A stretch of DNA of 64,000 nucleotides, from positions 42,682,401-42,746,400 of the forward strand of contig CM049317.1 in assembly GCA_026874595.1 (NCBI GenBank). The letters run 5' to 3'. Positions 58,801 to 64,000 of the stretch are shown here, in pieces. Each line of letters begins with the position of its first letter. Positions within the stretch are counted from its first letter, which is position 1. The translations under genes were made by a program, and so were the position numbers. The notes below the pieces were generated by a model, which saw only the letters and a program-made list of their open reading frames with translations, was not told the DNA's origin and searched no databases. Origin of the DNA: Sipunculus nudus (taxonomy: Eukaryota; Annelida; Sipuncula; Golfingiida; Sipunculidae).

Positions 58801-60193
58801 TTATATAAGCCCGGGCAAATTTTTTCAAAATTACTTGCTTTGGCCCCCTGACTATTATTGTGTCACTGCGATTACTGTGTTTGTATTGAAAAGTGTCACC
58901 GAGAACCGACAGGTGTTTCATAAATGTGTTTACAAATGGAAAAGTCGCCTGAGATACCCGTGTTTATATGACTTTAAACATGCTTCTTGAAGTGTTTAAA
59001 TATTTGACCACAAACAGTATAATGTAAATATAAATGCGATCGATACTCCCGGGATAAAATACCCAACATAAGAACAATGACCCAAGAAAAGAAAGAGATT
59101 GTCGCTAAAATGAAAATAAAGGTGCATACCGATTTTCGGGAACATTAATTTAGTAAAAGAAAGTTCATTTAATAATGAATAAGTTTCCTGAAAGGAAACA
59201 AAGTAAGTTATACTGATTACATGTATGATTTAGGATATTTGAGTTCAGAATAAAAATGAAAAAAAAGCAATTCATGGCTTCTGACAAACATATTCCCTCG
59301 GCACGAACTATCTTACAAAATCAATTTCAGGAAATTGTAGAATTCAAAGGTATTACTGTAAAACCTTATTTCAGAGGGAAAAAAAACAATGGATCGTATA
59401 CCTGACTCTGTAATAAAATATATCAATTTTCAAAAAATATCCCCGCTTACAAATATCCTTAAAGGTGGCATTACACCTAGCTACCTTTTGAAAAAAGAAT
59501 TTATGCGATTTCCTGTTTCCTCTGTGTAATGATCCAAGGGTAATTTGGTTGTGAAAAGTTCTTATATGTCTTTGAGAAGGATGTATAAACGTGTTTATCA
59601 ACAACACATTTGTAAACACAGCAATGTTGACAAACGGGAAAAAACATGTGACCTTATGTGGTTGGTGGCATAGAAAGGTCACTTGTTGCAGAAAGCCATT
59701 TGCAAAGCTCTGGCTTATCTGACTTGCTCCCAGATGCTTTTTGTTTATTTTCGCGGGCTCCCACATATTATAAACATGTTGATATACACAAAACAAGCAG
59801 CCGGTGTGCGGTGATGTCCGCGTTTTCTGGCTTATTTTTATGAAAGCTCCAAGGGATTATCTTTAATTTTATAAAGTTCAACCTATCTCAAATATATGTA
59901 AATAATAAAGAGATGGAACATATAGTGCAAAAAACGCTAGGAAAATGTCAGATAAGTAACAGTTATAAGAAAACGACCCAGAAAAGTAATAAATTTAACC
60001 GAAATCTTCACTAATAGCAATTCAAGCGCCTGTGTTCACATTAAGACATTTCTGTCCGGCGGGAGGAGGGAGATCTACAAAGAGCATTACCTCGTCCACA
60101 AGAATTATGGACCGTGCATTAAATATGAAAATTAACAAATGCCAGATACGCTTGTTCACTCTTCATCAGTATGTTGCCATGTTCTATTTTTTT

Positions 60194-60290
60194 AGTCCAC
60201 ACAGTATTCTTTAAGATATCCTGTGACACCTCAGCCGGAGACGACCCGGAGTGAACCTTTGATCGCCATCCACATGTGAGGTGCACTATA
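60194..60290 (+). repeat. Dispersed repeat, copy 2
   Basis: Second copy of the 52820-52915 repeat, same orientation; the core of about 24 bp is identical and the flanks diverge. Confidence 0.8.
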
Positions 60291-61529
60291 TTTGCGCCGA
60301 GGTCGAGCGCTGTCATCAGCAGTGTCACCACGGTTGCACCCGTCCGTATTTTTTCATGGAATACTATCAAATTAAATTTATTTAACTAATAATCACGTCT
60401 TTATGCTTACGTTGACACTATCACATTAGGTTATTTAAATATATGAAATGTAACGATGTATAATACAAGCATCACAATTCACATTATCCAAATAGCATTA
60501 CTTTGAAAAACTGCATTCCCATTTTAACAATATATCAAAACTGTTCAAGCCAAAACACGTCTAGGTAATTATTGTCTGTCCAGGCTTTTAATTTTGTCTG
60601 ACTTCTTCCAAACATGCAACTTTATCTTTTCTGTTACAACATTGACATGTCGGGGCCTTCTTTCAAGCGGTTCCCTTTTTAGGAGGGGCTAATACCTCCG
60701 CCCTAACTTTTTATAGGGGAATAAAACATGTTTTAATAATCAAAGTTTATATTTTACTTCCTGTCATTTTCTTTAAACTGTGAACGATGTGAACGTATGT
60801 GGGACTTGGCATAAATGGAATGAAAGCAGATATTTAAAAAAAAAGTACTAACTTTTATGTTTGTAACGTGAGGGTTAAAATTTAAATTAATAAATCAGTT
60901 TTTAAACTGAGCAAAATTACTTTAATATAACCAAAATATGTGTACCCATAAGCAAATAAATTATCATATTTTTAAATGGAGTATTTTGTTCCTCTCTGTC
61001 GTGGAAAGATTTTGACCGATGGGTTTTTTTCCCTGGGGTTTTTATTTCCCGGATTTTCCATTGATTGGGCCCCTCGCATCTTCTTAGCAACAGGGCCCCT
61101 GACTATTATTATGTATATCGTGTACAATGTTAGTGCAATCTTTGAAAGAGTCTGATAATAGTTTGACACACTGATTTATTATTAGCGTGTTCTCATTTTA
61201 TATTTCGTAGAGAGATTTGTGTGTATGGTTTAACTACAAATTAAAAGTGACCCTGTATGTCAAAGTGTATTATTTTTATTTATTTCCCTTTACAAATAGA
61301 AAACTTAATGCACGCAACGGTAAAATGAGTTTAAGCACACAAGAAAGTATTAACAGGGAACATGTTGCCAACATCACTATTGCGATAATAGTCAGTTTTC
61401 TTCATAATAAAATAGAACAAAGGCATCGTGTGAAACATCTTGTAAACAAAAACGGTACCAAACTGGTGGCTGTCTTTTTTTCTTTCGATTAATAGGCTTT
61501 AAGATAACATAAATTCAACGTTTGATACT

Positions 61530-62450
61530 TTTATACCACGTACGGAAGACTTCGCTATAGTCTCCAAACACTGTAAAACGTAACTCTCTGTCAGCATTAC
61601 ATAAACAAAACAAAACCAACGATCAAACTACATCCAAGAAGTACGTACGGAAGATTCTGCTATAGTCTTCAAACACTGTAAAACGTAACTCTCTGTCAGC
61701 ATTACACAAACAAAACAAAACACATAATGTAACTATATCCAGGGAGGTCCGTATACGGAAGACTCTGCAAAAGTCTTCAAACATAACTCTCTGTCAGGTT
61801 TACACAAACAAAACAAAACCAACGATCAAACTATATCCATGGAAGTACGCACGGAAGACTCTGCTATAGTCTTCAAGCATAACTCTGTGTCAGCTTTATA
61901 CAAACAAAACAAAGCCAATAATCATACTTTATCCAGGGAGGTACGTATGAAAGACTCTGCTTTTGTCTTCAAACACTGTAAAACGTAACTGTCTGTCAGC
62001 ATTACACAAACAAAACAAAACCAAAAATCAAACTATCCAAGGAAGTACGTACGGAAGATTCTGCTATAGTCTTCAAACATAACTCTGTGTCAGCTTTATA
62101 CAAACAAAACAAAGCCAATAATCATACTTTATCCAGGGAGGTACGTAGGAAAGACTCTGCTTTTGTCTTCAAACACTCTAAAACGTAACTCTCTGTCAGC
62201 ATTACACAAACAAAACAAAACCAAAAATCAAACTATATCCAGGGAAGTACGTACGGAAGATTCTGCTATAATCTTCAAACACTGTAAAACGTAACTGTGT
62301 CAGTACTGTATTATATAAACAGAAAAAGCCAACAATCAAACTATATCCGGGGACGCATGTACGGGAGACTCTGCTACAGACTATAGTCTTTAAGCATTTT
62401 AAAACGTTACTCTGTGTCAGCATTACGCAAACAAAACAAAGCCAACAATC
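61530..62450. repeat. ~90-109-bp tandem repeat, about 9 copies
   Basis: Each unit contains GTACGGAAGA.TCTGCTATAG, TCTTCAAACACTGTAAAACG, TAACTCTCTGTCAGCATTAC, ACAAACAAAACAAA and ATCAAACTATATCCAGGGA. Unit length varies because some copies lack the CACTGTAAAACG block. It ends about 50 bp before the LINE at 62510. Confidence 0.92.
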
Positions 62451-62509
62451 CTTATATTAAGTTTATATTTACATACATTTTCAATATAATTTATATATCT
62501 GTATAAAAG

Positions 62510-64000
62510 TTGACACATCATTCTAAATTGTATCATCATGGATATATTCAGGGAAGATATATAGGGGAAAATATAAGAATTGTATCAGACCTTTTAGAAT
62601 ATACAAGAATGAAAAACTTACCTGGGATATTAATTAGTATAGATTTTGAAAAAAAAACCTTTCGATTCCTTGGAATGGAACTTTATGATATCAGTTTTGG
62701 AGAAATATAAATTTCCATCCATATTTATCAACATTTTATATAATAATATTGAAAGCTGTACAATATATAATGGAGTTACATCTGGATATTTTAAAGTTAA
62801 GAGAGGGGTTCGGCAAGGAGACCCTTTGTCCCCATATTTATTCGTTTTAGCTGCTGAAGTAATGGCAAAATACATAAAGAGTTCAGAGAAAATAAAAGGA
62901 TTAGAAGTTTCAGGATATCAAGTTACTTCAGTATGCAGATGATACGGTAGGAATTATAAAAGACAAAAGTTCAGCTAAATATTTCCTTGAGATCATTAAA
63001 CAATTTGGTACTTTTAGTGGTTTAAAAATTAACTATGAAAAATGTGAAGGTATGTGGATAGGCCAATATAGAAATAATAAGCAGAAACCAATAGGAATAA
63101 GATGGCCTGATAATCCAAAAAAATGTTTGGGAGTTTACATTTCATATGATAAAAAAGAATCCGAGAATTTAAATTTTTTCTCTAAGATGAATTCAGTGCA
63201 AAATACATTGAAAATGTGGAACCATAGAGGACTGACACTTTTAGGAAAAATACAAGTAGCAAAATCATTCTTTTTTTCAAAGTTTTATTATTATATTTCT
63301 AATGCATCAGTGCCAGAAGACTTTGGTAAAGAGTTGATGAACTTTTGTTCAGATTTATGTGGAATAGAGGTAGAGAGAGAATTAAGAGAGTAAAATTAGT
63401 ACAAGAAGTGGAAAATGGTGGTCTAAATGCTCCACATATAGAATCAGTAATTTATACATCAAGAGTAGCATGGCTTAAAAGATACATAAAGGTAGAAGAA
63501 AGACCATGGAAGGTGTTGTTTAGACATTTTTTACAGACACTCTGTCCAGATATAGAGTTGTTGCTTAACAGTAATATAGAAATAAAAGATATAAAATTAT
63601 TTAACATTCCAAGCTTTTACAAAGAAGTCTTAAAAAGTCATATAATGTTACGAATAAAATATTTTGGAAACGTTCCAGTTGAAAAGCAAATTATTTGGAA
63701 TAATAAATTATTAAAAATTGACAATGCTTTAACCTATTGGAAACAGTTTTCAGATGTAGGAATTAACATAGGATTAGATTTGTTTGATTACATGGTCAAT
63801 ATCAAGCCTTTTGAATTTTGGATTGGAAAGGGTATCTCAGGAATACATTTTTTAACATGGTATGCCCTTGTGTCTAAGTTTAAAAATCTTAAGCCGCAAA
63901 TTTAAGTTCTATAGAGCCCTTTTCGTTTGCTTTTTATAATGGGGAGCAGATACTCATATCTGGTGCATCTTCGAAAGTAATATGTCAGTGCTTTGTGGGT
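62510..64000 (+). mobile_element. L1-like LINE 2, 5'-truncated, runs off window
   Basis: Sequence begins inside the RT domain (GYIQGRYIGENIRIVSDLLE) and continues to the window end, so the 3' end, tail and target duplication are not visible. Same broad group as the nested LINE at 5666 but clearly a different family by sequence. Confidence 0.82.
62520..63905 (+). pseudogene. Reverse transcriptase remnant of LINE 2
   Basis: Blocks in order: GYIQGRYIGENI, ISIDFEK then a shift, FDSLEWNFMISVLEKYKFP, VKRGVRQGDPLSPYLFVLAA, a shift, then an intact catalytic YADD (62932-62943). Further on: FSGLKINYEKCEGMWIG, WNHRGLTLLGKIQVAKSF, and a last part from FMWNRGRERIKRVKLVQEVE to a stop at 63903-63905. At least three frameshifts. 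Unlike the first LINE the catalytic Asp pair is preserved, but the frame is not. Confidence 0.85.

Larger units (their letters stand above)
52210..61529. other. Long stretch without recognised genes
   Basis: AT-rich. Contains the hairpin at 52722-52761, the dispersed repeat pair (52820 and 60194), microsatellites and three copies of a GGCCCCCTGACTAT-type repeat end. Open frames at 57514-57765 (83 codons, plus) and 59371-59796 (141 codons, minus) show no recognisable domain, splice context or repeat relation and are not called. Confidence 0.4.

Noticed and set aside
59371-59796. 141-codon minus-strand open frame
   Set aside because: Composition is Phe/Lys/His-rich as expected from AT-rich noncoding DNA; no recognisable domain or exon signals.

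Overview
This is a eukaryotic, intron-bearing, AT-rich and very repeat-dense window. The mixture of Ty3/gypsy LTR elements, L1-like LINEs, tRNA-derived SINEs, long minisatellites and a Reeler-domain gene suits a marine invertebrate, most likely a mollusc. That assignment is inference; no lineage-specific gene fixes it.

One host gene can be supported with confidence. It is a five-exon plus-strand gene spanning 16609-38846, with every junction GT-AG and all phases compatible. It encodes a secreted Reeler-domain protein of about 226 residues (signal peptide, Reeler domain, Thr/Pro-rich linker, C-terminal hydrophobic tail suggesting a GPI anchor). About 0.7 kb is coding; the remaining 21.5 kb is intron. 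Intron 1 holds a ~4.5 kb array of a 24-bp unit, intron 3 a broken LINE carrying an LTR-like insertion, and intron 4 a ~7.8 kb array of a 51-bp unit. A third array (84-bp unit) lies just past the stop codon, probably in the 3' UTR or flank.

Layout: 0.8-1.3 kb, three minus-strand tRNA-SINE pieces. 1.39-7.90 kb, a decayed plus-strand Ty3/gypsy element with both LTRs, PBS and polypurine tract, interrupted by a 5'-truncated L1-like LINE with a 13-bp target-site duplication. 9.7-11.1 kb, a 26-bp minisatellite. 12.8-14.4 kb, a ~57-bp minisatellite. 14.6-14.9 kb, a plus-strand SINE. 16.6-39.9 kb, the Reeler gene and its arrays. 42.5-45.6 kb, a minus-strand gypsy remnant bracketed by 46-bp inverted repeats and containing a 55-bp minisatellite. 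46.9-47.6 kb, a foldback element. 47.6-52.2 kb, a second minus-strand gypsy element with LTRs. 52.2-61.5 kb, mostly unannotatable sequence with microsatellites and a few dispersed repeats. 61.5-62.45 kb, a ~90-109-bp tandem repeat. 62.5 kb to the end, a second L1-like LINE running off the window.

All transposon coding regions carry stops and frameshifts, so nothing here appears autonomously mobile. The long open frames inside the minisatellites are explained by periods divisible by three and are not called as genes.
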